Assembly (NCBI RefSeq): GCF_001425445.1
Contig: NZ_LMQU01000012.1
Location: 392,278-456,277 of the forward strand
Direction of reading: 5' to 3'
DNA length: 64,000 nt
Source of the DNA: Devosia sp. Leaf420
GTDB lineage: Bacteria > Pseudomonadota > Alphaproteobacteria > Rhizobiales > Devosiaceae
This document shows, one piece after another, positions 51,879 through 61,944 of the stretch. The position numbers and the translations under genes were made by a program. Positions within the stretch are counted from its first letter, which is position 1, and the number at the start of each line of letters is the position of its first letter. A model generated the notes under the pieces. It was not told where the DNA came from, ran no database searches, and saw nothing but the letters and a program-made list of their open reading frames with translations.

Positions 51879-52328
51879 TTACTGCGCTGCGACGACGAGG
51901 CCGGGCGAGTAGACGACAGCGCGATTGCTGAGGTCGACGAAGTAGACGCGGTCATTGGTGTAGAAATAGCCGTGCGTCGGATCGCCTTCGATCGGGTGGA
52001 TGACGATGGCTTCGGGGACGGCATAGCCGACATCGATGGAGCCATCGATCACGACGGGATCGGTCGGGTGCATGCGGACATAATCGACCGAGCTGGCTTC
52101 AACGCCGCCCGCTGCGCCAATGGTCGCGCCGGTAAAGCCGCCAATGGCTGCGCCGATGGGCCCAAAGATCAGGCCGCCAACAATGGCGCCCGTGGTAGCA
52201 CCGGCAGCGCCGCCGACGACCGCGCCGCCCGCGGCCTGCTCATTGGGATCCTTGATGATCTGCGCCTGGGAAATGGCTGGGGCCAGGACGAGGGTCGAGG
52301 CCATAAGGGCAATAAAAAGCTTCTTCAT
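51879..52328 (-). CDS. Secreted glycine-zipper/DUF1236-like protein
   Basis: A 149-aa protein with signal peptide (K-K-L-F-I-A-L-M-A-S-T then S-Q-A-Q), a long glycine- and alanine-rich zipper segment (about residues 32-77) of the kind that inserts into membranes, and a C-terminal domain similar to DUF1236 (G-Y-F-Y-T-N-D-R-V-Y-F-V-D). The last 20 bases are followed by an imperfect duplicate that includes the stop (51859-51898). Function unknown. Confidence 0.78.
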   Translation of the reverse strand: MKKLFIALMASTLVLAPAISQAQIIKDPNEQAAGGAVVGGAAGATTGAIVGGLIFGPIGAAIGGFTGATIGAAGGVEASSVDYVRMHPTDPVVIDGSIDVGYAVPEAIVIHPIEGDPTHGYFYTNDRVYFVDLSNRAVVYSPGLVVAAQ

Positions 52329-52819
52329 TTTAGTCTCCGTTGGCTTTCGCCTTTGGCAATGGGCTGACAACTGGCGAGCCCTCGCGAAGGTTCCGGTTCC
52401 GAACGAATGTGCTTTTTGCGCGTGGCGCAGGGGCCACAGAGAGGCGCCCAGCAGAAAATGCCGCCCGGCCTTGCGGCGTCGCGGTTTCGCTTACGATAAC
52501 GGGCGGCCATTGGGCCTTTCTGACTAGGGTAGAACGGTCCAAGGGCCGCCCGTTACGGGTCCGGAGTTTGCAGCGGGTCCGGATTCAGGCGCGAACGTTA
52601 TTTCAGTCGCGGCTGCCGTATTTCAACTCCCCGCCCGGACAGGCGCCCCCATCCACCGGCCTCCCATCCGGCCCTGCGTCGGGACCGCGTAACTGATGGG
52701 ATGGCTGCAGTATGGGGCAGGCTTTTGGGGCCGGGGATAGATTTTTGTATTTTTGTATTTTTGGGCCGCCTGGCGGGTGCGGGCGGCTTTGGCGCGAGGC
52801 GGGGATAAGTGGCCCAGGC
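52329..52819. other. Non-coding gap with a 12-bp inverted repeat
   Basis: No gene is supported in this 490-bp gap. It contains TAACGGGCGGCC (52497-52508) and its exact complement GGCCGCCCGTTA (52544-52555) with 35 bases between, and a T-rich stretch near 52740-52765 where TTTTTGTA is repeated. Nothing else was found. Confidence 0.7.
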
Positions 52820-53206
52820 TCAGGTGTGCTTGGAGGGAAAGCCATCGGCGTCTAGAGCGGGCGCGAGGACGCGAAAAGATTTATGGAATTTGCCATTGGC
52901 CTTATAGTGGGCATAGCGATCCTCGAACATGATGCCGGCGGCCGTCAGGCGCGTCACGAGAATGGCGAGATCGGCCAGGGTAAAGGGCTCGTCGGGGATA
53001 AGCACCCGAAAATGCGGCATGCCGGCTTCGCGACGAAAAAGCTTGAACGCCTGCTGGATCATGGAATTGCAGGCCTCCCTCGTGTGCTCGCCGATCGGGC
53101 CCTTGGGCTTATGGAAGCGCACGATATAGGTCATCGCGATGACATCGACCTGCAGGCGATTATAGGCGCAGATGCGGCGCTGGCTGAGATAGGGGGTACG
53201 GCTCAT
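52820..53206 (-). CDS. Hypothetical conserved protein
   Basis: A 128-aa protein, basic and without signal peptide or membrane helices. Not recognised. The start ATG has GGAGAG eight bases upstream. Features include I-V-R-F-H-K-P-K-G-P-I-G-E-H-T-R-E and D-R-Y-A-H-Y-K-A-N-G-K-F. Codon use is like its neighbours. Confidence 0.6.
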   Translation of the reverse strand: MSRTPYLSQRRICAYNRLQVDVIAMTYIVRFHKPKGPIGEHTREACNSMIQQAFKLFRREAGMPHFRVLIPDEPFTLADLAILVTRLTAAGIMFEDRYAHYKANGKFHKSFRVLAPALDADGFPSKHT

Positions 53207-53268
53207 GTCGGTCTCTCCTCGTTGGAGAGACGAGGATAGGGGCCGCGGGGGCGTGGGGGATAAATGGG

Positions 53269-53553
53269 CTAGTAGCGCACCGGGCGCTTGGCGATGATCT
53301 CGGCGATGCGGATCGTATCGCCGGCATTGAGATAGCGGCCGCGTTCGAGGATTTCGCTCACATATTCCTCGTAGGTGAGGCCGATCAGAGCGGCGCGCTG
53401 GGCGCGGATCCTAGCGATGTCGAAGGGGGCATCGAAGGCGCGCTTCTTTGCATGGGCCCATTCGAAATACCGGCCAATGCCGTTTTTGCCCCAGGGCGGG
53501 ATATGGGTGTCGTCATCGTCAAGCGGCGGGCCGCCGTTGGAGAGGGTGGTCAT
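53269..53553 (-). CDS. Hypothetical small protein
   Basis: A 94-aa protein of unknown function with a conserved-looking core (F-E-W-A-H-A-K-K-R-A-F-D-A-P and L-I-G-L-T-Y-E-E-Y-V-S-E-I-L-E-R-G-R-Y-L). The frame extends upstream through proline-rich repeat-like sequence, which I exclude. The start at 53553 is moderately supported. Confidence 0.6.
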   Translation of the reverse strand: MTTLSNGGPPLDDDDTHIPPWGKNGIGRYFEWAHAKKRAFDAPFDIARIRAQRAALIGLTYEEYVSEILERGRYLNAGDTIRIAEIIAKRPVRY

Positions 53554-53665
53554 GAGTGGGAGGGTGGCGCAGGGCCGGGCGGAGGGCAATGCGTTGTTTG
53601 GCGTAGGTGGGGGGGGTAAGGGCGGGATGGAACCGGGTGATCGGGATTGTTTCGGCATCTTTGAA

Positions 53666-53775
53666 CCCCACCTAGCCTCCCCTTGGGAAGGGGAGGGATC
53701 GGCCGGCGGGTGCCTGGATAGCGCGGCAAGAACCGCTGCGTCCCTCCCCCTGCCAGGGGGAGGTTAGGTGGGGGT
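53666..53775 (+). repeat. Composite palindromic repeat (about 110 bp), unit 1
   Basis: It begins CCCCACCTAGCCTCCCC with a CTTGGGAAG-centred palindrome and ends with CCTCCCCCTGCCAGGGGGAGG then TTAGGTGGGG. The ends are imperfect inverted repeats of each other, which gives a MITE-like form. Unit 2 is at 53829-53938 and an inverted unit at 59720-59828. Confidence 0.85.
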
Positions 53776-53828
53776 CTTTTGGTTTTGGACTGAACCGGGT
53801 GATCAAACCTTGCCTCGCCATCTTTGAT

Positions 53829-53938
53829 CCCCACCTAGCCTCCCCTTGGCAAGGGGAGGGATTGGCCGGTGGGTGCTTGGATATCGCGGCAAGAACCGCT
53901 GCGTCCCTCCCCCTACCAGGGGGAGGTTAGGTGGGGGT
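53829..53938 (+). repeat. Composite palindromic repeat, unit 2
   Basis: A near-identical direct copy of unit 1. The upstream flank (AACCGGGTGATC ... CATCTTTGA) is also repeated, so about 160 bp (53631-53790) has been duplicated in tandem. The DUF559 gene starts 67 bp downstream. The gap 53554-54004 contains no gene. Confidence 0.85.
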
Positions 53939-54004
53939 AGCCTCAGTAAAACTCCCAATCTCTCCGAACCTACCTCGCCGCTATCCTCTCTGCGGGGGAC
54001 ACAC

Positions 54005-54409
54005 ATGGACGACCAAACCACCTTCGCGCGAAAACTGCGGCGGGATCAAACGCTAGCCGAGCGGCGGTTCTGGGTCTTGCTGGAGCCATGGCGCGACGCC
54101 GGTTGGCATTTTCGACGGCAGGCGCCGATTGGGCCATTCGTGGTGGATTTTGTCTGCAAGCGGCAAAAGCTGATTTTTGAGATCGATGGCGACAGCCATT
54201 ATTCCGATGAAGGCGTGGCGCGCGATAGCGTTCGGACGGCGTATCTGCGCCGGCTCGGTTATTCGGTGCTGCGCTTTACCAATGAGGATGTGCTGGGCAG
54301 CGACGACGGGGTGTTTGAAGTGCTGCGTGGGGTTTTGGGCGAGCCGGATGCCGGCCTCTCTTCTCCTCCCCCTACCAGGGGGAGGCCGGGTGGGGGTTCT
54401 TTTTCTTAG
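54005..54409 (+). CDS. DUF559 (Vsr-like) endonuclease-domain protein, C-terminus from a repeat
   Basis: A 134-aa protein of the DUF559 family, related to very-short-patch-repair and restriction-type nucleases. The core has A-R-K-L-R-R-D-Q-T, A-E-R-R-F-W, F-R-R-Q-A-P-I-G-P-F-V-V-D-F-V-C and I-F-E-I-D-G-D-S-H-Y, with the acidic residues expected of a PD-(D/E)xK nuclease. The last 16 residues (P-P-P-T-R-G-R-P-G-G-G type) are encoded by half of a palindromic repeat (54364-54397). The natural end is therefore near residue 118. It sits among composite repeats, which raises the question of a link. Confidence 0.87.
   Translation: MDDQTTFARKLRRDQTLAERRFWVLLEPWRDAGWHFRRQAPIGPFVVDFVCKRQKLIFEIDGDSHYSDEGVARDSVRTAYLRRLGYSVLRFTNEDVLGSDDGVFEVLRGVLGEPDAGLSSPPPTRGRPGGGSFS
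54364..54397 (+). repeat. Right half of the composite repeat, inside the DUF559 gene end
   Basis: CCTCCCCCTACCAGGGGGAGG, then CCGGGTGGGGG. Identical in type to the right ends of the units at 53666 and 53829. It encodes the C-terminal residues of the DUF559 open frame. Confidence 0.82.
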
Positions 54410-54839
54410 GCTGGGCGAGCCGGGGGCCCACCTAGCACCGCGTACTAGGGAGGAGGGGCGGGATAGAGGTTGGAGGAAGGTGACAGCCAAAAAAAACTTC
54501 GTGGGACCTCGGTGGCCGCTCTTGAATTAAATTTGATGGAACCCAAGATAAGGCTGATCTTGGTTAAATAGGGCCAAGAGTTAAGTGTTATCACTGTCAA
54601 GGCCGACCAGCAGCCCGAGCGCGATATTTATAATCACCTGTAAGTATCCTTTCGTCGTTGCGGTCACCTGGTGTCGCCGGCTGATCAGCCAGCTCACCAC
54701 AGTATACGCTATGTCGTTATGTTGCGCAGTTAGAGTATTCACTGGCCAGTCCAGAGTTACGCTCGTTTAGAACGGTGTGGGGCAGAGGCTTTCAATCGCA
54801 TGCGCGCGATGCTTCTGCCCCCTCTCGAACGGATCAATT
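54410..54839 (+). ncRNA. Candidate structured RNA upstream of the reverse transcriptase
   Basis: 430 bp with no supported protein gene, AT-richer from about 54520. Inverted repeats: CCAAGAT/ATCTTGG (54543-54563); nested TGGTG/CACCA and GGCT/AGCC (54669-54699); palindrome ACTGGCCAGT (54741-54750); and a long hairpin at 54779-54821 (11 pairs with one G-U, a 5-base bulge, then 5 pairs, loop ATGCGC). A TATAAT hexamer lies at 54629-54634 without an obvious -35. Defence reverse transcriptases of the Drt2 type use a non-coding RNA encoded just upstream, so a template RNA is a fair inference, not proven. Confidence 0.4.
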
Positions 54840-56282
54840 ATGACCGGTTGGATTCCCGATCAAGATGCCTTGAAGTGGTATCCTCATTTCGACAAATACC
54901 TTTCGCCGGAAAAGGCAGGCAAAGTTGCCACAGACGCGCATCGAGTGGCGACAAATTCGTTCTTTCCACTCCTACGCTACGTGCAAGCTTGGCAGCCATT
55001 TCGGACAAAAATAACTAAGGGCACACTCAAGGAGCGCCCAATAAGGTATGCGTCTCGACGCGACGCATATATTTACTCATATTATCGAAAATTGTTGAGC
55101 GAGCGCTATGAAGCTGAATTGGCTCGACTTGGCATAAGTGCCTGTCCCATCGCCTATCGAAAAATTCCTGTTGAAGGCGGTTCTGGTGGTAAGTGCAACA
55201 TTCACTTTGCAAAAGATGTGTTTGATGTAATTTCTGACATCGGCAACTGTACTGTTGTTGCGCTCGATATATCGAAATTTTTTGAACATCTCGATCATTA
55301 TAAGCTTAAGAAGATATGGGCTAGAATGCTAGGGGTAAATCAGCTTCCTGCTGACCACTTCGCTGTTTATAGTTCTCTCACGAAATATTCATACGTAGAG
55401 CGAGATGATCTGTATAAGCGCCTCGGAATTATACAGGAAAAAATTGTAAACGGCCGAACGGTAGAATTTTACACTGTGCCCTTTGACAAAATGCCGTTGC
55501 AACTCTGCACATCTGCTCAATTTCGTGAGCTAGTTGCGGGCGAAAATGGGGTGCATTCTTCTCTAATAAAGAAAAATGAGTTTGAGTACGGTATTCCCCA
55601 AGGCACGCCCCTGTCTGATCTACTGGCAAATATGTACTTAATAGACTTTGATGTTGCATTGGAAAATTATGCAAGTTCAAGGGGTGGTAGATATTTTCGA
55701 TACTCAGACGATATACTTCTTATAATTCCAGGTTCAGCCTCAGAAGGTGTTAACGCGGAAAAATTTGCGCAGATGAGCATCTTGGCATCTGGCAAGAACT
55801 TGGTGATAAAATCATCAAAAACTATCATGGTTGAGTTCAAAAAAGCGGGCGATTTGCTCTCGTATTCAATACCCGCTGGATACCAAAATAAGAATGGTCT
55901 TGAGTATCTCGGATTCAGATTTGACGGGAAGCACGTTTATCTTAGAGATAGTACATTATCAAATCTATATAGAAAAATGTCGAAAGTCTTGTATCACGAA
56001 TGCTTAGCGCTGGTGAAAAGATATCGAGATAAAACGCCCGCTCAAATAGTTCCGCTTTTTGACTTGGATGCGGTTCACGCTCGTTTCTCTCGTGTCGAAG
56101 ACTTTGAGAAATACGCAGATAGTAAGCGGAACTGGACCTTTTGGACTTATGCTCGACGCGCGAGCGAGATCATGGGCGAACGAGGTACAAAAATACCGTA
56201 TCAGCTGAAAAGTAATCGCCTCAATTTTGAGGCGATGTTCTTGGAAAAGCTAAGCTTCGCATACGCTCGTATCAATAAGTAG
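54840..56282 (+). CDS. Reverse transcriptase, probable defence-associated (DRT/UG) type
   Basis: A 480-aa reverse transcriptase. Motif A is A-L-D-I-S-K-F-F with Asp143, motif B G-I-P-Q-G-T-P-L-S at 251-259, and motif C Y-S-D-D at 288-291, so the catalytic aspartates are intact. L-E-Y-L-G-F-R-F follows as the motif E region. There is no maturase or endonuclease domain, so it is unlikely to be a group II intron protein; the insert between motifs A and B (about residues 150-245) resembles the solitary RTs of antiphage systems, best guess Drt2/UG2-like. It is much AT-richer than its neighbours (55621-55680 has 18 G/C of 60), showing acquisition. I start at M-T-G-W-I-P; a longer frame from 54777 runs through the hairpin. 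Confidence 0.85.
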   Translation: MTGWIPDQDALKWYPHFDKYLSPEKAGKVATDAHRVATNSFFPLLRYVQAWQPFRTKITKGTLKERPIRYASRRDAYIYSYYRKLLSERYEAELARLGISACPIAYRKIPVEGGSGGKCNIHFAKDVFDVISDIGNCTVVALDISKFFEHLDHYKLKKIWARMLGVNQLPADHFAVYSSLTKYSYVERDDLYKRLGIIQEKIVNGRTVEFYTVPFDKMPLQLCTSAQFRELVAGENGVHSSLIKKNEFEYGIPQGTPLSDLLANMYLIDFDVALENYASSRGGRYFRYSDDILLIIPGSASEGVNAEKFAQMSILASGKNLVIKSSKTIMVEFKKAGDLLSYSIPAGYQNKNGLEYLGFRFDGKHVYLRDSTLSNLYRKMSKVLYHECLALVKRYRDKTPAQIVPLFDLDAVHARFSRVEDFEKYADSKRNWTFWTYARRASEIMGERGTKIPYQLKSNRLNFEAMFLEKLSFAYARINK

Positions 56283-56333
56283 ATCGTCATTGACGCCAGA
56301 GCTGATATTGATTCCAAAGGAACGCGTTGGGAT

Positions 56334-58940
<2,607 letters not shown>

Positions 58941-59065
58941 GGCGCGGGCTCTTCTTCAGCAGGACGGGACGGGCAGGGAAACCACTAGATGGGTGTCCTG
59001 TCAGGCAATGTCAGCAGGGGAGATGATCACGACTTCTAGCACGCGGCCAAAGGCAAGCAAACGCG

Positions 59066-59308
59066 CTATTGTGGATCGGGGGCGGGCGAGGAAGCCTGGC
59101 CGGCCTCGCCGTGGCGCCAGACGGTACGCGATTGGGTCTCGGGATCCTGCACGATGACTTCGGCGTCGAATTGTCCGGATTCGCGCGCCTCGTCGATGGC
59201 GGACTCGATCGCCGCTTCGCGGGTCTTGAATGGTGCAGAAATGCTGCCGCGATTGGTATGCTGCCAGGCGCCGTCGCGTTCACAGACAATGTAGTGATTT
59301 TGGGTCAT
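59066..59308 (-). CDS. DUF2188-family protein
   Basis: An 80-aa protein with the DUF2188 pattern: a first strand Y-I-V-C-E-R-D-G-A-W, then F-K-T-R-E-A-A-I-E-S-A-I-D-E-A and a final strand D-A-E-V-I-V-Q-D. Its function is unknown. It is upstream of uvrB on the same strand. Confidence 0.85.
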   Translation of the reverse strand: MTQNHYIVCERDGAWQHTNRGSISAPFKTREAAIESAIDEARESGQFDAEVIVQDPETQSRTVWRHGEAGQASSPAPDPQ

Positions 59309-59922
59309 GGGGTCCTCCGTGGGCAGATAACGCGGAGAGGGCGGGGAGGGATGCCGGGGCAGGACAGGATATTGGCAGGATGTCCGGTCAGCAGGCGGTT
59401 ACGGTAGCTGTGAACCGTGCGGCGGCATGTGCGGCGATGGTCGCCATGTGAGATTTGCCCTTCGGATCGAGCATGCCGTGATCGAGGGCGGGGATTTCCC
59501 AATAGGTCAGGTTGCAATGACCTGCGCTAGCGAAGGCATTTGTGGTGATGCGAGAGGAGGCAATGGGGCCGGGGTGCTGGTTATGCTTCGCATGCCGGTT
59601 TCCGAGCTAACATACTGATGGGTCGAAAATTTACCTGTGCCGGACGGGGTGTCTAGGTGCTCCGATGTTTCATTGGGAATATGCTGGTGACGGCTAAATG
59701 TGCTGGGCATTATCGCGCAACCCCCACCTAGCCTCCCCCTGGTAGGGGGAGGGACGCAGCGGTTCTTGCTGCGGCTCGTTGGTCCTACCGGCGGATACCT
59801 CCCCTGGGAAAGGGGAGGCTAGGTGGGGATTGGTGATGCGCGGGCGGACTCTGTCACCTGTTGGTATGGTGTTTGGCACCGTAATCCGCGCTATTGCACC
59901 GATCAGCGTCTCGCGCTGTCGC
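59309..59922. other. Gap with a possible gene fragment and an inverted composite repeat
   Basis: No complete gene is supported. On the minus strand, 59388-59606 is open and reads A-G-H-C-N-L-T-Y-W-E-I-P-A-L-D-H-G-M-L-D-P-K-G near its end, but has no start codon ahead of the conserved-looking part, so it may be the 3' remnant of a gene. At 59720-59828 is a complete composite repeat, inverted relative to those at 53666 and 53829. Confidence 0.5.
59720..59828 (-). repeat. Composite palindromic repeat, inverted unit 3
   Basis: It matches the reverse complement of the units at 53666 and 53829 over its length, with the shared segment GGGACGCAGCGGTTCTTG inside. It lies about 95 bp downstream of the HD-GYP gene stop. 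Confidence 0.82.
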
Positions 59923-61290
59923 TTACGCCGCCTTCGTCTCGTCCGGATTGGCGATGTCTTCGATGTGGACGAAGCCGCGTTGGAGGGCGGCGAAGATGGT
60001 GGGGTCTATGGCGGTGCCGAGGTCTTTTTGCATGATGGCGAAGGCGTCGGTGACGGACATGGCTTTGCGGTAGGGGCGGTCGGCGGTCAGGGCGTCGAAG
60101 ATGTCGGCGACGGTGACGATGCGGGTGTCGAGGTCGATCGAAGCCTCGGAAATGCCGTGGGGATAGCCTTTGCCATCCAAGCGTTCGTGGTGATCCCCGG
60201 CGATGCGAGCCATGGCGCGGAAGGCGGAGATTTTGGAGAGGATGACGCGGCCGAGTTCGGGATGCTGGCGGATCTGGACCCACTCGTCTTCGTCCGGGCG
60301 GCCATTTTTGTCGAGGACGGAATTGGAAACGCCGAGCTTACCGATATCGTGAAGAAGCGCGGCGCGCTTGAGCCAGCGGCGGCGGTCGGGGGCGTAGCCG
60401 AGTTCTTCGGCGATAAGATCGGCGAAGATCGAGACGCGGTCGGAATGGCCGGCAGTGAACGGGCTTTTTGCGTCAACGACCTTGGCGAAGCCGGCGGCGA
60501 TGTCGTCGAGATAGTCTTCGTCGACTTCGCGCATGCGGGCGCGTGGCTCGAGCGATGCGACGCAATGATCGAGATCGTTGGCGAGGAGGACCTGCCAGAA
60601 TTTGGCGTCGGATGCGAGGTCCTGAATGATGGCCACGAGGCTTGGCTCGAACCAGCGGCCAGCGCGATCGCTGACCTCAGCGACAGCGGCTTCGGCGCCG
60701 CCGCGCATGAAGAACACATCGACCACCTGCGATAACAGGGCGATGCGGGCGAAAAGCGAGATTTCGCTGCCGGTGCGGCGCAAGGGTTGGCCCGTGCCAT
60801 CCCAATGCTCGTCGAGGTCGAGGATGCCCTGGCAGACGGTTTCGGAGAAGCGCATGCTGCGGGCGATATCGGCGCCGCGCTGGCAGCGGGTTTCGATGAG
60901 CTCGCGAGCGATCTCGCCACCATTGCGGGCAACATTGATCATGGTTTGCAGGCGTTCGACGAAGCCGGATTTGCGCGCGGTGTTGGAGATCAGAAACCGC
61001 AGGATTTCCGGAAGCTTGGTGTCGACGCTCTTGTACGAATTCTTGAAGTTGAGATCGTCGGCCAGATAGAGCTTGCAGATGCGGGCGGCATTGGAGCTGC
61101 AGCCGATATCCTTGAGCAGAAGCGTATAATAGAGGTCGGACAGCTCTTCTTCGGAGAGATCGAGCCGCATGCCGATATGCATGCCGATCCAGCAGCAGCG
61201 AAGACTGTGGCCGACCGGTTGGCCCTCGGTGATATCGAGCGCATAGCTGAGCGCGCCGACGACTTCGGATAGATAAACGACGTCCTGCAT
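59923..61290 (-). CDS. HD-GYP domain phosphodiesterase
   Basis: A 455-aa protein with a degenerate N-terminal HD-like domain (G-H-S-L-R-C-C-W-I-G then L-L-K-D-I-G) and a canonical C-terminal HD-GYP domain: H-D-I-G-K-L-G-V, then H-P-E-L-G, D-H-H-E-R-L-D-G-K-G-Y-P and D-I-F-D-A-L-T-A-D-R-P-Y. The metal ligands and the GYP motif are intact, so it can be expected to hydrolyse c-di-GMP or a related dinucleotide. No membrane segment. With the GGDEF/EAL protein at the left edge it makes two c-di-GMP proteins in this window. Confidence 0.93.
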   Translation of the reverse strand: MQDVVYLSEVVGALSYALDITEGQPVGHSLRCCWIGMHIGMRLDLSEEELSDLYYTLLLKDIGCSSNAARICKLYLADDLNFKNSYKSVDTKLPEILRFLISNTARKSGFVERLQTMINVARNGGEIARELIETRCQRGADIARSMRFSETVCQGILDLDEHWDGTGQPLRRTGSEISLFARIALLSQVVDVFFMRGGAEAAVAEVSDRAGRWFEPSLVAIIQDLASDAKFWQVLLANDLDHCVASLEPRARMREVDEDYLDDIAAGFAKVVDAKSPFTAGHSDRVSIFADLIAEELGYAPDRRRWLKRAALLHDIGKLGVSNSVLDKNGRPDEDEWVQIRQHPELGRVILSKISAFRAMARIAGDHHERLDGKGYPHGISEASIDLDTRIVTVADIFDALTADRPYRKAMSVTDAFAIMQKDLGTAIDPTIFAALQRGFVHIEDIANPDETKAA

Positions 61291-61399
61291 GCTGCCCCGC
61301 CTGTCTGACCCAGGCAGAATAAGGGATAATCCTTAAGGCAAACGCCGAGGAAGATGGCGCAATTGCAAGCAAGTGGCTCGTGGGCGCGATCCATTTGAT

Positions 61400-61434
61400 G
61401 CCGTCACCACCCGGACAAGCCGGGTGGCGACGGC
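61400..61434. other. Strong 15-bp hairpin
   Basis: GCCGTCACCACCCGG and CCGGGTGGCGACGGC pair over 15 positions with one mismatch and a 5-base loop. It lies between the HD-GYP gene and the membrane protein gene ending at 61450. There is no T run on the minus strand, so it is a transcript-end structure rather than a classical terminator. Confidence 0.7.
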
Positions 61435-61449
61435 GTTTGGGCGGTGGTG

Positions 61450-61851
61450 TTACTCGGCAGGCTGCATGCGGGTGGCGGCGTTTGGCGCGGGCGTGAAAAA
61501 GACATAGGCGCCGATGAGGACGCCGGCGGCGGTCAGCAGCGAGCCGATGGCGACGAAGGCTTCGACGCCGGTATTGCCTTTGAGCAGCAGATAGAGCGCG
61601 ACGCTCATCATGGCGACGCCGGCCGTATAGACCCAGAAATGGATCTGGGGCAGGCGGCCTTCGGCCTTGGCGGGATTGAGCGCGTAATAACCGCCGAAGA
61701 TGGCGCTCGTGACCCAGCCGAGCAGATTGATATGGGCGTGGGCGCCGATGACGTCATGGTTCTGGCTGATCGACATGGCGAGGCCGAGGCCTATGCCTGT
61801 GATCAGAAAGAGAATTCCGGCACGAAAGAAGAGATGCGAGATTTTTGGCAT
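61450..61851 (-). CDS. Small membrane protein related to haem-copper oxidase subunit I
   Basis: A 133-aa protein with four hydrophobic segments and the H-A-H-I-N-L-L-G-W-V motif in the second, a pattern found in short homologues of cytochrome oxidase subunit I. It contains H-D-V-I-G-A-H-A-H, which may bind haem. It is far too short for an oxidase catalytic subunit. The start M-P-K-I-S-H-L at 61851 is preferred to an upstream in-frame ATG. Confidence 0.75.
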   Translation of the reverse strand: MPKISHLFFRAGILFLITGIGLGLAMSISQNHDVIGAHAHINLLGWVTSAIFGGYYALNPAKAEGRLPQIHFWVYTAGVAMMSVALYLLLKGNTGVEAFVAIGSLLTAAGVLIGAYVFFTPAPNAATRMQPAE

Positions 61852-61944
61852 TGATGTTCCCCCTGTAAGCCGGCGGAGCATGCAAGTCCCCAATGTCCGC
61901 AGGCGGCCGGAGAATACCGGTTTTCCGGGCGTCTTACCAGATTG

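Noticed and set aside
53550..53950. CRISPR-like look of the repeated GC-rich units
   Set aside because: Only two direct units with related flanks, each internally palindromic and about 110 bp long; no uniform spacers and no cas genes.
54777..54839. An N-terminal extension of the reverse transcriptase from a start at 54777
   Set aside because: It runs through a long hairpin and its residues (cysteine- and arginine-rich) do not look like the rest of the protein; the ATG at 54840 has GGA six bases upstream.
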